NCBI RefSeq assembly: GCF_901000735.1 | Contig: NC_081545.1 | Coordinates: forward strand, 13,175,132-13,239,131 | Reading direction: 5' to 3' | Length of the DNA stretch: 64,000 nt | From: Corylus avellana | Taxonomy: Eukaryota > Streptophyta > Magnoliopsida > Fagales > Betulaceae | Shown here: piece after piece, positions 34,783-47,665 of the stretch | How the letters are laid out: each line of letters opens with the position of its first letter | Numbering within the stretch: position 1 is the stretch's first letter | Program-made: the position numbers and the translations under genes | Notes under the pieces: generated by a model | Databases searched by the model: none | Told to the model about the DNA's origin: nothing | The model's input: the letters and a program-made list of their open reading frames with translations, nothing else

Positions 34783-35257
34783 TATTCCAACTCTCTAGTA
34801 TTCTAGTTGTAGTTGGAGTTGTCTTTGTTTAAATTATCACTCAATTGTCAATGTCTGTATTAAACTTTTAATTGCAACAATGTTTTTCTAAACTACTAAA
34901 AATTATCAATATTCTTTCTAATGATGAAAATACACTTAATAAAATTTAAAAAAAAAAAACTAAAACTAAAAATTAAAAAAAAATAATAATAAAAAAAAAG
35001 GATTGGAAATTTTTTTTTTTTTAAAAAAAAAATCGTTTTTTTTTAAGAAAAAAAAAATTATTATTTTTCTAATTTATATGGATATTTTTGTCTAATTGAT
35101 AAAAAATTTAAGGTCATTTTTATCTTTTTATTGGTCTTGGGGGACATTGGCAATTTTTTTGATAATTTGGGTGGGAGATATTGTCCCAATTGAAAGTTTT
35201 TCTGTTTTAATAAGAATACATCTTTAAAGAAGAGCAATGCTATATGTTGTATACATA
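34783..35257. other. AT-rich spacer
   Basis: Long A and T runs between the MULE and the copia element. No feature recognised apart from the ACATA target duplication at 35253-35257. Confidence 0.6.
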
Positions 35258-35516
35258 TGTAAAGGATAAATACTCTCATAAGATAATTTTCAGTCTTATC
35301 CCAACAGACTCAAGATAACAAGCCGAATTTTAGATTGGGATAAATTACATATTTGAAACTCTATAGAAAGATTACATTATTTCTTATCTTAAAGAGATTA
35401 TCTCTTATCTCAAAGAGAATTTATATATTTGAATTGTAACGCTCCAGATTATAAATATCATTAGCCTATAATAGATTAAAGTAAGGTGAAAAATATTCAA
35501 ATTCTCTAACTTTACA
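35258..35516 (+). repeat. 5' LTR of the copia element
   Basis: 259 bp with TGTAAA/TTTACA ends; matches 38740-38977 over most of its length. Confidence 0.9.
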
Positions 35517-35623
35517 TGGTATCAAAGCTACCAAAAGACTAATGTCAATTTTTCTCTCCTTCCGCAATTTTTTATCCTACGTTTTTTTTCTTCCCCTCAC
35601 GTCAATACCTACTGCCTTCATCA

Positions 35624-38600
35624 ATGGCAGCCATGCATTTTGCTTCCCCAAACCCACCTCACCGTGGTGGCCGTGGCAACTACTTCAACAACTCCGGCCG
35701 TGGCTCCTCCCTCCACCGTGGGTGCTATCGTGGCTCCTACAACCGTGGATCCTCATCCACGCGTCCTCTTTGCCAAATTTGTAATCGTCTAGGTCATGTT
35801 GCAATTGATTGCTACTAACGCTATGAAAAGCATATCACCACCCGAGAGCCTCATCCCCTCATGCAAGCCAACTTCTCCACTCCATCAGGCGGCCTAGACC
35901 AAAATTGGCACCCTGATTCCGGCGCCACCGATCACCTCACATCCGATTTCAATAATCTCAACCACCGATCCATGAAATATACCGAATCTGACCTAGTCCA
36001 TATGGGTAATGGTACGGGTTTAACCATTCAAAACTCGGGTGACACCCTTCTTTCCTCTCCTTATGCATCTTTTATGTTGCAAAATGTTTTACATGTTCCA
36101 TCCATCACAAAAAATTTACTATTTGTTCATAAATTCATTATTGAAACCAATACTTTCATTGAGTTTCATCCTTGGTATTTTTTTAAAAAGGAACAGGGGC
36201 CGGGGAAAATTCTTCTTCAAGGCCTAAATGATCATGGGCTATATAAACTCCCAGTCAAGGTCTCTCCTAGTCGTTCACCTCCATATGTCTCTCAATCCGC
36301 AATCCAGTCTCATTTATCCTCTGTGTCACTCAAAACTGCATCTGCTCATGTTGGGGAACGAACGTCTCCTCAAAATTGGCATGCACGGCTTGGGCATCCA
36401 ACTTTTCACATTTGTTTAAATGTTTTGTCTAGATTTAATTTACCAGTTTCTTCAAATAATCAGCCTTTGACATGCTCTGCTTGTCACATGTGAAAAAGCA
36501 AACAACTTCATTTTTCTTTGTCCTCAGCATGTGTTAATCATCCTCTTGAATTGATATACACTGATGTTTGGGGACCAGCTTCTATGTTTTCCACAAATGG
36601 CAATACATTTTATGTTTCATTTTTAGATGCCTATAGTCGTTATACGTGGCTATTTCCAATATCTCACAAAAGTGATGTTTGCTCTATTTTTCTAAAATTC
36701 CAAAAATATGTTGAACGGTATTTTAACTCAAAAATAAAAACCATTCAATCTGATTGGGGAGGCGAATATCGCTCCCTCAACAAAATTCTCACAAATTTGG
36801 GTATTTCTCATTGTCTCTCTTGTCCACACACACACCAACAAAATGGTGCCGTCGAGCGCAAACACCGTCACATAGTCGAAACTGGATTAGCTCTACCCTC
36901 TCATGCTTATGTTCCATTTGAATATTGGGAACAAACTTTTCAAACTGCATGTTATTTCATAAATCGCATGTCCACACCTCTTTTGAAAAATTCATCTCCT
37001 TATGAAATTTTCTTCAAAGATTCTCCGGATTACACATTTTTATGTATTTTTGGGTGTGCTTGTTGGCCAAATCTTCGTCCATATAATTCTCATAAACTGC
37101 AACCTCGATCTGTGTAATGTATTTTTTTGGGTTATAGTATACGTCATAAGGGTTATCAGTGTCTCAACCTCAAAACTAGTCGTCTTTACATATCTAGAGA
37201 CGTTGTTTTCGAAGAAAACATATTTCCCCTCCAAACTCCTTTATCCATTGAAACACAAAATCCTCCAGATAATACCCATCTCTACCCAACAAATCCTATT
37301 ATTATCCAACAACCTCTATCTCCTACGTCTGACACCTACCCTCATGCAATACCCCTCCAATCTATAATCCCACCCATACACGGCAATACCCCTACAGTTA
37401 GAATCCCACCCGTAGAAGGTAATAATCCTCCAGCTAGAGTCCCACTCCCACCTATACACGAAAATAACCCCTCAACTAGAGTCCAAACCGTGTGCCCATC
37501 CATTCCTCCCTCCAACCAATCCGTGACTTATCCTTCTGCACAGCCCACGCCACAAACTACACCAACTCACGTGCCCAATATTCTCTCCTCAACAAATCCC
37601 AACGCCTCACGTGCCCTTGTCCCCTGCTCAACAGCCCCTCCATCACATATCTTCATTTTCTTCTCCAATTGCCGAAACTAACCCAGATATCCCTATACCA
37701 GTCGTACCAGTAAACAACCATCCAATGCTCACACGAGCAAAAAATAATATTACCAAACCAAAGCCCTTCTTTGATGGTTCCATAAAATACTCATCCCCAC
37801 ATGCTCTCATAGCTGACAGAGCTCTCAATGTTTCAAAACTCACATGCTATACACAAGCCTCCATGGATGCTCATTGGAGAACGGCTATGAATTCTGAGTT
37901 TGATGCACTCTTACAAAATAATACTTGGTGTTTAGTTCCTGTTTCTACTGCCAAGCATTTAGTTGGATGCAAATGGGTATTTCGTATAAAAAGGAAAGCG
38001 GATGGTTCAGTTGATCGCTACAAGGCACAATTAGTGGCAAAAGAATTTCAACAACAAGCTGGAATCGAGTACTCAGAGACCTACAGCCAGGTAATTAAAC
38101 CAACAACGGTACGTTTGGTATTGTCTATTGCAATTTCATTTGGTTGGTCACTTAGGCAAATTGATATTCAAAATGTCTTTCTACATGGTAATTTATCTGA
38201 GGAAGTTTACATGTCACAACCCCCTAGTCATGCCCACCCTCAGTTTCCCAACCACGTTTGTTGTCTTAAGAAAGCCCTCTATGGTCTCAAACAGGCACCA
38301 CGGGCCTGGTTCTCCAGATTGAGCAATAAATTACTAGAGTTTGGTTTTAGGACTTCAAAATCAAATACCTCTCTATTCATATATAAATCTGCTACTTGTA
38401 CCATATATGTTCTTATATATGTTGATGACATAATTATCACAAGCTCAGTTGCATCAGAAATTGATAATTTACTCCGTAGCATGGCATCTAAGTTTGCAAT
38501 AAAAGATTTGGGTGAGTTAAATTTTTTTCTTGGCATTGAGGTCTCACGGCTACTAGATGGTGTTCATTTCTCTCAGCATCGTTATATGCTAGACATTTTA

Positions 38601-38737
38601 TAGAGAACAAAAATGGCTGATGCAAAACCTGTTTGCACTCCAATGTCTACTTCAATTATTTTATCTGCATTTGATGGTGAGATATTTTCGGATCCCACCC
38701 TCTACCGAAATACAATTGGTGCCCTACAATATCTGCT
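35624..38737 (+). pseudogene. Copia gag-pol polyprotein, broken
   Basis: Encodes the remains of the copia polyprotein. In order: a Gly/Arg-rich gag tail with a zinc knuckle (CQICNRLGHVAIDC, about 35773-35814), aspartic protease (WHPDSGATDHL, about 35910), the GAG-pre-integrase zinc motif (WHARLGHPT, about 36380), the integrase core with the catalytic Asp in IYTDVWGP, a second Asp in IQSDWGGEY and Glu in NGAVERKHRH, and a reverse transcriptase with WVFRIKRKADG, QIDIQNVFLHG and YVDDIIITSS. Lesions: a TAA after the knuckle (near 35816), TGA at 36491-36493, TAA at 37115-37117, a frameshift around 37611-37680 and TAG at 38601-38603. The reading frame ends where the 3' deletion joins the LTR. RNase H is missing. 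Confidence 0.92.
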
Positions 38738-38977
38738 CATAAGATAATTTCCAGTCTTATCCCAACAAACTCAAGATAACAAGCTGTATTTTAGATTAGG
38801 ATAAATTACATATTTGAAACTCTATAGATAGATTACATTATCTCTTATCTTAAAGAGATTATCTCTTATCTCAAAGAGAGTTTATATATTTGAATTGTAA
38901 CGCTCCAGCTTATAAATATCATTAGCCTATGCTAGATTAAAGCAATGTGGAAAATATTCAAATTCTCTGACTTTACA
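38738..38977 (+). repeat. 3' LTR of the copia element, 5'-truncated
   Basis: Lacks the first 17-20 bases of the 5' LTR because the internal deletion extends into it; its 3' end and target duplication are intact. Confidence 0.88.
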
Positions 38978-39072
38978 ACATAACATAAATCAAGTTAAAA
39001 ATAGCGATTTTTAAAAACAAAGTTAAATGTTTGATAAAATCATAGTTTTGCTTTAAAAATCATGCATTTTTA

Positions 39073-40213
39073 TTGGTAATGGGGAGAATATTTTTCTTTG
39101 GCTGGATTCTTGGCATCCTTCTGGCATTTTGTTTGAGGTTTTTGGGCATAGGGCTATCTATGATGCCCATAGTAGTGTGAAGGCTAAGCTTTCTTCTGTC
39201 ATTCTTAATGGAGACTGGTTCTGGAGACCAGCCAGGTATGAGGCTCTAGTTGAGATTCAAGCTAGGCTTAATGAGATAAGTTTTGGTCCTCATGATAAAC
39301 CTTTGTGGACTGTCTCTAGGAAAGGCACCTATGTTAGCTTAGAAACTTGGGAATTTCTTAGAGCAAAGAAGGATGAGGCTGCTTGGTGGAAGTTGGTATG
39401 GTTTCCACATGCTATTCCCAAGCATGCTTTCATTTTGTGGCTTGCTATGCAAGATATGCTTCTCATAGGGGATCGTTTGATTAAGTGGGGATATAAAGGT
39501 GAGGTTAAGTGTTTTCTCAGTCATAATCAAATGGAAAGCAGTGATCATTTGTTTTTTGAATGTAGTTTCAGTTATTGAATTTGGAAGTTTTGTATGCATC
39601 TTTGTCAAGTAACCAATCCTCCTGTTATCTGGGATGAGGTCTTGTAGCTAGGAATCAGCAAAAGGGGGAATAAGGCTCTCAAAGGTCTCCTCTGCCGCCT
39701 TGTTTTAGGTTTTGTAATTTACAACTTATGACGCACAAGGAATGAAATCAAGCACTCTGGTCAGCCTAGCACTGAGGAGCAGATCTTGAAGAAAGTTCGT
39801 TGGGAAGTGAGAACTAGAATAGCTGAAAAGGGAAATTTCCTAAGACAAGAGATAATTTGGTCTTAGCCTCTTTGTGGAACTTAGCTGCAGATTTGCTATT
39901 GTAAGTTGTTTTGAAGTTTTGTGGTGTTTGTTTTGGTTTGTTGATAGAGTTTAGTCCTATGTGAGGGTTGTTTCGGCCTTTGGGGAGGCATGATGGTGAT
40001 GTAGTTTGGGTTTGCTTGTAGTTTCTTTTTGCTGTCTGCAAGCTGTTCTGCAGTTTGGATGTTCTTTCTCGTTTTTTTGAGATGGTTTGGTTAGGCCTAT
40101 GTGAGGTAGTGTTTTCAACCTGTTAGAAAGGCTTGTAATTAGTGTTACTTTGTTGATTGGTTTGTTTGCTAATAAAGTCACTTATTCATCAAAAAAAAAA
40201 AAAAAAAAAAAAA
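39073..40213 (+). mobile_element. 5'-truncated LINE with zf-RVT domain, poly(A) tail and target duplication
   Basis: This is the 3' 1.1 kb of an L1-type LINE. The coding remnant (39129-39578 and onward in the same frame past stops) carries the reverse-transcriptase zinc-binding domain: WWKLVWFPHAIPKHAFILW, then a LIGDRLIKWG segment and a CFLSHNQMESSDHLFFEC metal-binding-like end. An AATAAAG signal at 40171 precedes a pure A run (40191-40213). The direct repeat ATCATGCATTTTTA occurs at 39059-39072 and 40213-40226, which is the target duplication and fixes both ends. It inserted about 80 bases 3' of the copia element. No reverse-transcriptase core or endonuclease is present because of the 5' truncation. 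Confidence 0.9.
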
Positions 40214-41796
40214 TCATGCATTTTTAAAAACATGCATTGCCTTCGATTTGAACACGCCATTTTTTAATTTTTTACGATTTGATGTAAAAGCGTACTTTTA
40301 GTCTTTAAAATCGCAATCTCAAATGTAATGGGAGTATAACTATGTACATTAGCCTCACTAACAACCTTCCACGTGTGCTATCTAACAAATTTTATCTGAA
40401 ATTTCCATTCTACTATTGAAAATAAATTACCAAAAAATAAAAAACAAAGAACATTTACAAAAATAAATTACCTCCTCTTCTCACGGAGGGATGGGCTTTG
40501 CACCCTCCCCTCGATTGGGGGCTGCTTCAGGGTGTGCCTCCTCCACCACCACCCCCCAACAAGGCCATGAGGCTTTAAAATTATTATTATTATTATTATT
40601 TTGTTTTTCAATTATAAGAATAGAATTAGATTGATTAGTTTGAATTTTTTTTTGATAAAAAGTGAATATATATATATATATATAATCTTGAAATTGTAGA
40701 GATAATTTTGAAAAATTTCTGGAAAGCCACAATATTTGTGATTTTATAGTGAAATCGCTGATATTACAATGCTTATTGTACGGGTTTAAGATTCGTTCTT
40801 CTGCTACAAATCAAACGCACGCGAAATATTAATTAAGGAGAAATGTGATTATTTAGGAGAAATAGGTCGTCTACATCTTGTGTTTTGTGTCATCCTTTAA
40901 AACCAGGTGGCTTGCGGCCAACTCCAAACTCCCTATGGCTCGCGGCTAACCTAAAGCTCGGCGCTTGCCGTGAGCCACCCAACCTTGTGCTAGTTTTTTT
41001 TTTTAAAAAAAAAAAAGAAGAAAAATTAAAAAAAAAATTATTAGAAGAGTATGATTGTATTTTTACACATATTGTGACACTTATTTGATGAAAATAGGTC
41101 ATGAGTTTAAATAATGGCTTCACATCCAATTTAGGCTTGAATTTACTCTAGATGTAGAAATCTCTGTGCATGGATATGTTGAATATTGATTCAACAATTT
41201 CTTGATTCAGAACTTTAATTTCATCTTTGATTCCAATTAATTAGGTGTTGAATGTTGTGCCCACATGACAAAAAAAAAAATGTTGATACTGAGGAATGTA
41301 CAAAAATTACCTTTAATCATCATCAAATGTACAATGTTTTAAATTTTGTATGATAAAATAAATCAGAGCAATCAGGTAATGCTGATGCACCTAATACTTG
41401 TTTACATCCCCTGGATTTCTAATTTATCTAATTTAATAATAATGTGATATTAAATCATTCTTATAAACTACTTCCATCCTTACAACCATTAACCACACAA
41501 ACTCACCCATTCACCTTATTTGCAATGTCTCCTCCATTGTTTCAATATTTGCAATTTCACTCCCAATTTATCATTGGGGTTGCAATGTGCCCCGCCCCTT
41601 CTGCACTCAAATATTTCCCTCAAATTCAAGTAGTCAATTTGAAGCCAACCTTAATTGGCAAAGTTAACAGACTATATAACAGACGCAGTACATAGTGCTT
41701 GGAGGCATATGCTATTTGTGGTTGGCTAAACTCATACTTCAACAGAGGAGTACATGGTTGGCTAAAAGAAGACACAACTTGGCAATCAAATTCCTG

Positions 41797-42080
41797 TGAA
41801 TGTTTCTAAATTGACTTGCAAATTCTACACATTGCAGATATTCAATGATAAAATGCTAAAGATCAATGTCAAAAGATAACAAGTTCCTGAATGGAAAGAC
41901 AGATTTAAGAGGATTTAAAGCTGATTCGACCCCAAAAAATGGAAAAAAAGCTGAGAAAACCTCTTTTCTTATGCTGGAAAAGGATGGAACTTGTCACAAT
42001 GTCCAGCAAAAGCACCTGTAAGGCCCTGGTGGATACTTCCACCTAGGAGGGAACATATCATACCATCGAAAGATATAAAG
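41797..42080. repeat. Paralogous intergenic block, unit C copy
   Basis: Third copy of the block at 10020-10400 and 22155-22480. It is closer to the unit A copy (both keep the CAAAAGATAACAAGTTCCTG segment, which unit B lacks). Confidence 0.8.
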
Positions 42081-44730
42081 GACCCAATTATATAATATTA
42101 AGATCCAAACTCCGAAGTCTAACCTTCAAAATTATCTATATTTCCTTTCAATGTCTTCGATACAGCAGGAGAAACATTTATAAATGGACCTGGAGAGATT
42201 GAGATTGAGTTACCAAGTAGGGGCTGCAAAAAAAAAAAAGGAAAAGCCCTTAAGAGATTTGAGTTACAAAACCTCAATAGCAAACTAAGAAAGTAAATTT
42301 ATACTGAAATCTTGCAAGACTCAAAATCTTAAAGAAACAGGAGAGAACACCATATATTTATCATTCAATAATTCAGATTCTAGCGATCACATAATAGCAG
42401 GAAAACTGAATATTGTATAAGCTATCCTCATGTGAAGAGTAGAGCTAAGTTCTAACTGAAAAGTAGTTTCTAGTAATAGTTTTATCTCTAAAAAATGTAT
42501 CTAATTAGTCTAACTCCAAGTAATATTATGCAGGGCAACATCATAGGCCTGCAAACCCAAGCATATTTTTGACTTAAGAGTATTGGTCCATTTGATAAAC
42601 GGTTTTGGCATGATTTCGGCACAACTTTATTCATCTCCTTTTTTTTATTTTTTCAACATGCTCTTACTTTTTATATCACATCAATAATTTTTTATTACTA
42701 TTCAAATAAAAAAATCACTACAAGCAATTTTTTTTTAAAATTTTTTCCATGCCAAACATTTTTACTTTTTCACTTTAAAAAAAAAAAAAAAAACATTTTT
42801 ACTTTTTTTCACATCAATCAATTTTTGCTACAGTATCGAACCGAAACTGAAACGAAATCGTTTATTAAACGAACCCACAGCTCTGGGGAACATGATTTTT
42901 TTTTTTTTCTTCCTTTTTTTGCCTTCAACAGCAGTGTGGTTGAGTTCCTAAATTCAACAGCTAGCATATTGAGATTGGCTTTTATCTTGGAATACAATCT
43001 GCAAAATGAAATTCAAGGTCAATGGAATGGCATCACAAAGCATATGGCAGTAATCAACACTAAAAGTGCCAAACATGATTCACTTTAGTTTGTGATGGGC
43101 AACAGAAGAAATTCTTCAGGGTCCCCCTTTCATAAATGAAAACCCATAAATATATGTAGGACCATACTATTGAGATACCATAAGAAATCTTTACACAAAA
43201 TGGATCACATTTGTGGGACAAGAAAATGCAGAACTACAAGCCAAGAAACACATAGTTACCACTCTAGTTCTTAATAAATTGGATTTCACATAATTCTTAC
43301 TCCAAAATGCGTTTAAAATCCTCCCTAGTAAAAGAACGAATAGAATACCTGCAAGAAATAAAAATACACACCAGAGCAGCCTATTGAACAGAGAAGTGAC
43401 CTATAAAATGATCTCTTAGAAACCGACAACTAATAACCAATAATATCTCCCCCACCTTAAAACCCTGTCTCCATTGAAAATACCAACACGCTTAAATAAA
43501 GACATAACAAAGTAGATTTACATGCTACCTAGTCTACAATACTTTTCATAATCCTGGTCTAGGCAGCGTATTTATGTGTTTATATTACAGTCACATAATT
43601 AGAGAACCATCAAGTATATTAAAGCTCCACTAAGTTTACTCCAGCATTCATCATCACTTAAATCTCAAACCTGACAGGCCATTTGACTACTCACACAGAC
43701 AACCAAAGAAGTATTTTGCACACAAAACATCAACTATGTAAGAAACGATTCAAGACGGCTCGTCCGCTCATAATGTGGTTTTCAACATAGATGGCAAAAC
43801 AGGTAGCTTTCAGAATGAAAAATTGTAACACATTATCTATATACCCCACCCTACATGCATGTTTTCAGTGCTTGCCAAAGAGAAAAGTGGACATTTACTG
43901 GACAAGGCCTCTAAACTTGATGCAACAAATAAGGGTAAATGTGCCTCTTTTATATGCTATCTTGAAAACTCTCCCTTTTCTTAGTGACAACATATTTTGG
44001 CGAGAACCATTACCCAAAGGTAAACAATCAAGTTCATTATCAACAAGGTGATAGAAAGAAAGTGGCCTAGCTAGAATTGTCACCAACACATGCAGAGAAC
44101 AAAGGACCAAGCAGTTCAATGTCAAAAGCTAAAGTTGAAATTCATTATAATCTATTCTTGTCTTGAGTCGAAAACATTTCAAAAGATGGGTTCATTCGAT
44201 GAAGATCAGAAGCATTTTCCAATTTACATATAACTTTCTCCTTATCTACCAAAACAACCTTTCGAATAAGTTACAGAACTCAAAGCCCTTACAAATTCTT
44301 AAGATAGAAATTGAGCAAACTCGAGCTAAAATGCCTAACTTTTTCACAAAAGTTCAAGCTAAAATGCCTTAATTGAAAAGAAAAAACAACTAAAATTGGC
44401 AAACCGTCGGTGTTGTTGAGCCATACACTGAAGAATCTTGATTATAATCTAAGCACCCAAAAGGAAAATCATTGTTTGGCTTCCAGGAAAATAAGGGAAA
44501 AGAAAGAAAGAAAAAAAAAAAAAAAAAAAAAAGTTTACATTTCAAACTTAGGAGTGGTTTAACGCCAGATATGGCAATGGAAAATGGAAGATTAAGGTTG
44601 AGGAAGTTATTGAATTTCATTCCTTTTCTTATAGTTTCCCACATTTTCTCAGAAACCAAACAGGGCCTAAGCCGATAGGATATAAAATTGAAAGGAACCA
44701 CGAAAAGAGAACGAGCAAAACAACACTAGA

Positions 44731-45300
44731 GAGCTAATGACTGTAATATTTTCAAACGTATTCATAAAACCATATTTCTTTTTGATAAGTATTCATGAAA
44801 CCATCTTTCACCACATGAGATAATGCATTAAGTTCATACACTTTTATTACTAAATGTACAAAGACATTGAACAAGCATGGTTTTGAGAATTCAGCCCAAC
44901 AGGTACTGGCCCTTGGAACATAGACTATTATAGTTATAGAAGCATGCCCACATGCACATAATGCATTCAGCAAGCATGCGCTTACACAAAAAAGAATCTA
45001 AGATAACTCTCAAGTATCAAAACAATCAACACAACCATAAAACACAAAGAAATATCGGGACTAAACCTCCCTGGTGCTGCAACTAACTTAGCCTCACCTT
45101 CATCCCATCACCCAAAAGACAAAACAAAAAAACCCCACTCAACCCCCAATTACCCAAGTAAACAAACAATAAGCAGTATCAACCATTAGGTGGAAGTAGA
45201 AAAACATCACAGTACATGTTACTGCTCTAGTGGAACTTTGTTTTGGTCAGAGGATAGACGCACATGATTAACTTGAGCTAAGAACCTAAAACAAAGTGAA
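44731..45300. repeat. Paralogous block shared with 12965-13560
   Basis: Shared stretches include GAGCTAATGACTGTAATATT, CATGGTTTTGAGAATTCAGC and the ACATGATTAACTTGAGC segment. In both places it lies a few hundred bases to about 1.3 kb from the 3' end of a minus-strand F-box gene. Confidence 0.75.
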
Positions 45301-45446
45301 TAAAAAGTGGCATTGGAAAGAATTAAATGTACTTTCGGCTCAATATCCACAGTTTTATACTAAGCACACTAACTGAAAAAACCGTACACAACTACAATGT
45401 AAAACTAACATCAAGTATCTCGCCATTACTTGCTATTCCTTATGCG

Positions 45447-46661
45447 CTAACTACCAGCAGACGAGTTCCCCTGCCTTCCCAGATCTTCGTCTGCTACATT
45501 CAGTAGAACAAGGCTCTCCACATAAGTATCCAAACCAAACAACCCTGTTTCGCCCCAAATGCAAAGATCCAAGGTTCGTTGGCTACTAGGTTCGTAAGAA
45601 AACATCTGTTCATCCTTGGTCAGTAGAACTTCACCATTCTTTGTAAAGCCTATCACCCTCTCAAATCCTTCCCCAGTTTCAATATGAAACAGCTTGGTCC
45701 AAGATTCCTGTACCCCATACTTTTTCATCACCCACAAGGAGTGAAGCTCGCTCGCGCTGGCGCGAGGGAGAACCGCAAGCAACCCATCAAATAACCCAAC
45801 AAAGAAGTACACATTATCCACCCTTTCCAAACTCTTAGGCATAGCCATTTCACCAAATACCTCATCCTCCATATCGAACGTCACGATCACATTACTGCGA
45901 ATCGTACCCTGGTGCTGTGGAGTGAATCCAAACCAGTGGAGTGACCCATTCAAGAAAATCGGCAAGGACTAATTCGATAAGTACAGAGCACTGATGAAGT
46001 AGGGAGGACCAGGGGCCTTAACAGAGCGCCATGCGCCCAATCGAAGCGTATAAATCTCCACCAGGGGCGGAGCGTACCACCCGCAATTAAGGGAATACAC
46101 AAGCCTCACCAATTTGTAATCATCGTTCTTGGAGTGATACCCAAAGCCAAGAAGATGGAGAAGCGGGTCGGATTTTAATCCAATATTAGGCTCCGGAACG
46201 GATATGGATTTTTGGATACATGGGTTCCAGATAATATAACTATTCTTGAGTTCCAAAAAACCGCAGGCTAAACAAACAAGGCCGCCGCATGAATTAACCA
46301 AGCTGAGCTTGGTGCTTTCGCGTGGGGATTGCAATTCTATGAAACCTGATGGGTAAGTAAAGAAATCCCCATTCTCTTCTATTTCTTCCTCTTCCTCCCC
46401 AGATTGATTGTGAGGAAATGGGTCATCCGGAGAATGGAGAGTGAAGCGCTCTTTCTGGAGTTGGTCGTCGAAATGGTGGAAAAGAAGGTAGGGTGGGTAT
46501 TGGGGATTGGAAAGAGAGAGATTGAGGTGGTTGGCGATGAGGAAGGGGCTGGAGATTAGAGACCGCCATGCCTTGGAAACGCACCTGAATTTGAGGAGCG
46601 ACTTCACCGGCAATCCGGAGAGAATTTCGATGATCGCCTCGTCTGGAAGATAGTCTGACAT
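45447..46661 (-). pseudogene. F-box/FBA gene copy 4, interrupted by one in-frame TAG
   Basis: It reads in one frame from 46661 (MSDYLPDEAIIEILSGLPVK) to a TAG at 45447, 404 codons, except for one TAG at 45969-45971. Before it: the F-box (residues 2-45), SCGGLVCLACGF, IIWNPCIQKSISVPEPNIG, GFGYHSKNDDYKLVRLVY, VEIYTLRLGAWRSVKAPGPP. After it: FLNGSLHWFGFTPQHQG, FGEMAMPKSLERV, ESLVLLNVADE. Copy 3 has TGG (Trp) at the stop position, so a single G-to-A change on the coding strand explains it. The N-terminal 230 residues could still be made. Otherwise intact, it may be a recent null allele, an assembly error or a real pseudogene. Confidence 0.88.
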
Positions 46662-46699
46662 ATTTGTTCGTGCGTTGAAGCAGTGGTTACCTTAAAACC

Positions 46700-47590
46700 T
46701 TGGTTTTAAATTCAAGTTTGTTTTCAAATGCAGGGATTAGGATCCATTTCCATAGAATTAAAGATAAAATCAAATCCTTAAATACATACATGCATTTATT
46801 TTAGGGCAAAGTTGTTTAAAATTTAAATGCTATCAATTTCTGTTTAGGAAACAAAATATGTTAATCAAATTTCAAATCAATTGAGCCCAATTTTTATAAT
46901 TAAAATCTTATCTCGTTTTGGAAAGTATAGAAATCAAGATTTTACCCTTGCTGTAATTTGGTTTTAGAGAAAAAATGACTTGGTTCTGTTTGAATTTGCA
47001 AGGCAGTACAGAGACTAAGGGCTTTACAAAATTACAAGAAGAGAAATAGAGCAAGGTAAAAAGAGGAAATAAGTAGGCTGTGCAGGCTGCAGCTGTTGTG
47101 CGTGAATCATGCATGGACATGAGCTGCAGGCAGCCTGCAGCTGTTTCTGCATGAAACATGGAGAAGGAAAAGCCACGGAAGACATGGAAGTCAGCTTGGA
47201 TCATGGGGCTGAATAGCTGCTGTGTCAGAATGTGCTGTGGTGGCTGTCAGTCAGGTAAAGGTTGCACACTTGTGTCTGATATGCATTCATATCTTTTATT
47301 ATCTTAACATTTTGTTGTATTCTCCTTAAACTAGGCATTAATAATTATTTTCCTATTGCTTTTCATACATCATTGTCTGTGTAATCTCATTTTGCAACTC
47401 GTTCAGGATCAGGACTCATATCTTTCAAAGCTGAGAGCCTGTGGAAAGAATGATAACTCATTGGCCATCTTTTGCGGCAGAGAATCACAGCATATGACCT
47501 GCAAGCAAAAGACCTAGGATAGGATTACAGTTGAAATGAAGATGCATAAAGGAAAAAGCCTCCCATTGGAAGTGCTTGTAAATCTAAATG
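46700..47590. other. Non-coding, nothing certain
   Basis: It contains a locally repetitive stretch (CATGCATGGACATGAGCTGC and GGCAGCCTGCAGCTG variants, 47080-47150). The 98-codon minus frame across it has no protein character. Confidence 0.4.
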
Positions 47591-47665
47591 ACCCAATCAA
47601 AAGGAATTTGCTAGATTCTTTGTGAAAAGCACAGCTAAATTACATTGCAGAGGCAGAAACTTAGC

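Larger units (their letters stand above)
35258..38977 (+). mobile_element. Ty1/copia LTR retrotransposon, internally deleted
   Basis: The 5' LTR is 35258-35516 (TGTAAAGG... to ...TTTACA). It is followed directly by the initiator-tRNA-Met primer site TGGTATCAAAGC (35517). The 3' LTR ends at 38977 with TTTACA. The five-base direct repeat ACATA flanks the element (35253-35257 and 38978-38982). Two deletions are evident: most of gag is missing between the leader and the zinc knuckle, and the RNase H region, the polypurine tract and the first bases of the 3' LTR are gone, since the coding frame at GALQYL joins the LTR directly near 38738. The LTRs differ at several positions. The domain order protease, integrase, reverse transcriptase defines copia. 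Confidence 0.93.
40227..45446. other. Non-coding spacer of F-box unit C with paralogous blocks
   Basis: No gene is supported over 5.2 kb. 40480-40570 and 40890-41000 are G/C-rich patches of a dispersed repeat also seen near 9000-9090. About 41140-41300 and 41450-41660 resemble parts of the glucosidase-gene intron at 49390-50520 and of unit A (9110-9850). 41797-42080 is the shared intergenic block. 44731-45300 resembles 12965-13560. The rest, including long A/T runs at 42780 and 44510, shows nothing I can name. Confidence 0.6.

Noticed and set aside
28943..34792. A 9-bp target duplication for the MULE
   Set aside because: The bases beside the arms (CGCATTGGG and TATTCCAAC) are not direct repeats; the ATGAGA/TCTCAT similarity is inverted and belongs to the arms.
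35542..35784. Separate small gene at the 5' end of the copia element
   Set aside because: Other-frame reading of the gag tail with the zinc knuckle.
46908..47204. 98-codon minus-strand ORF near 47 kb
   Set aside because: Composition changes along its length and part of it comes from a local GCAGCCTGCAGCTG repeat.
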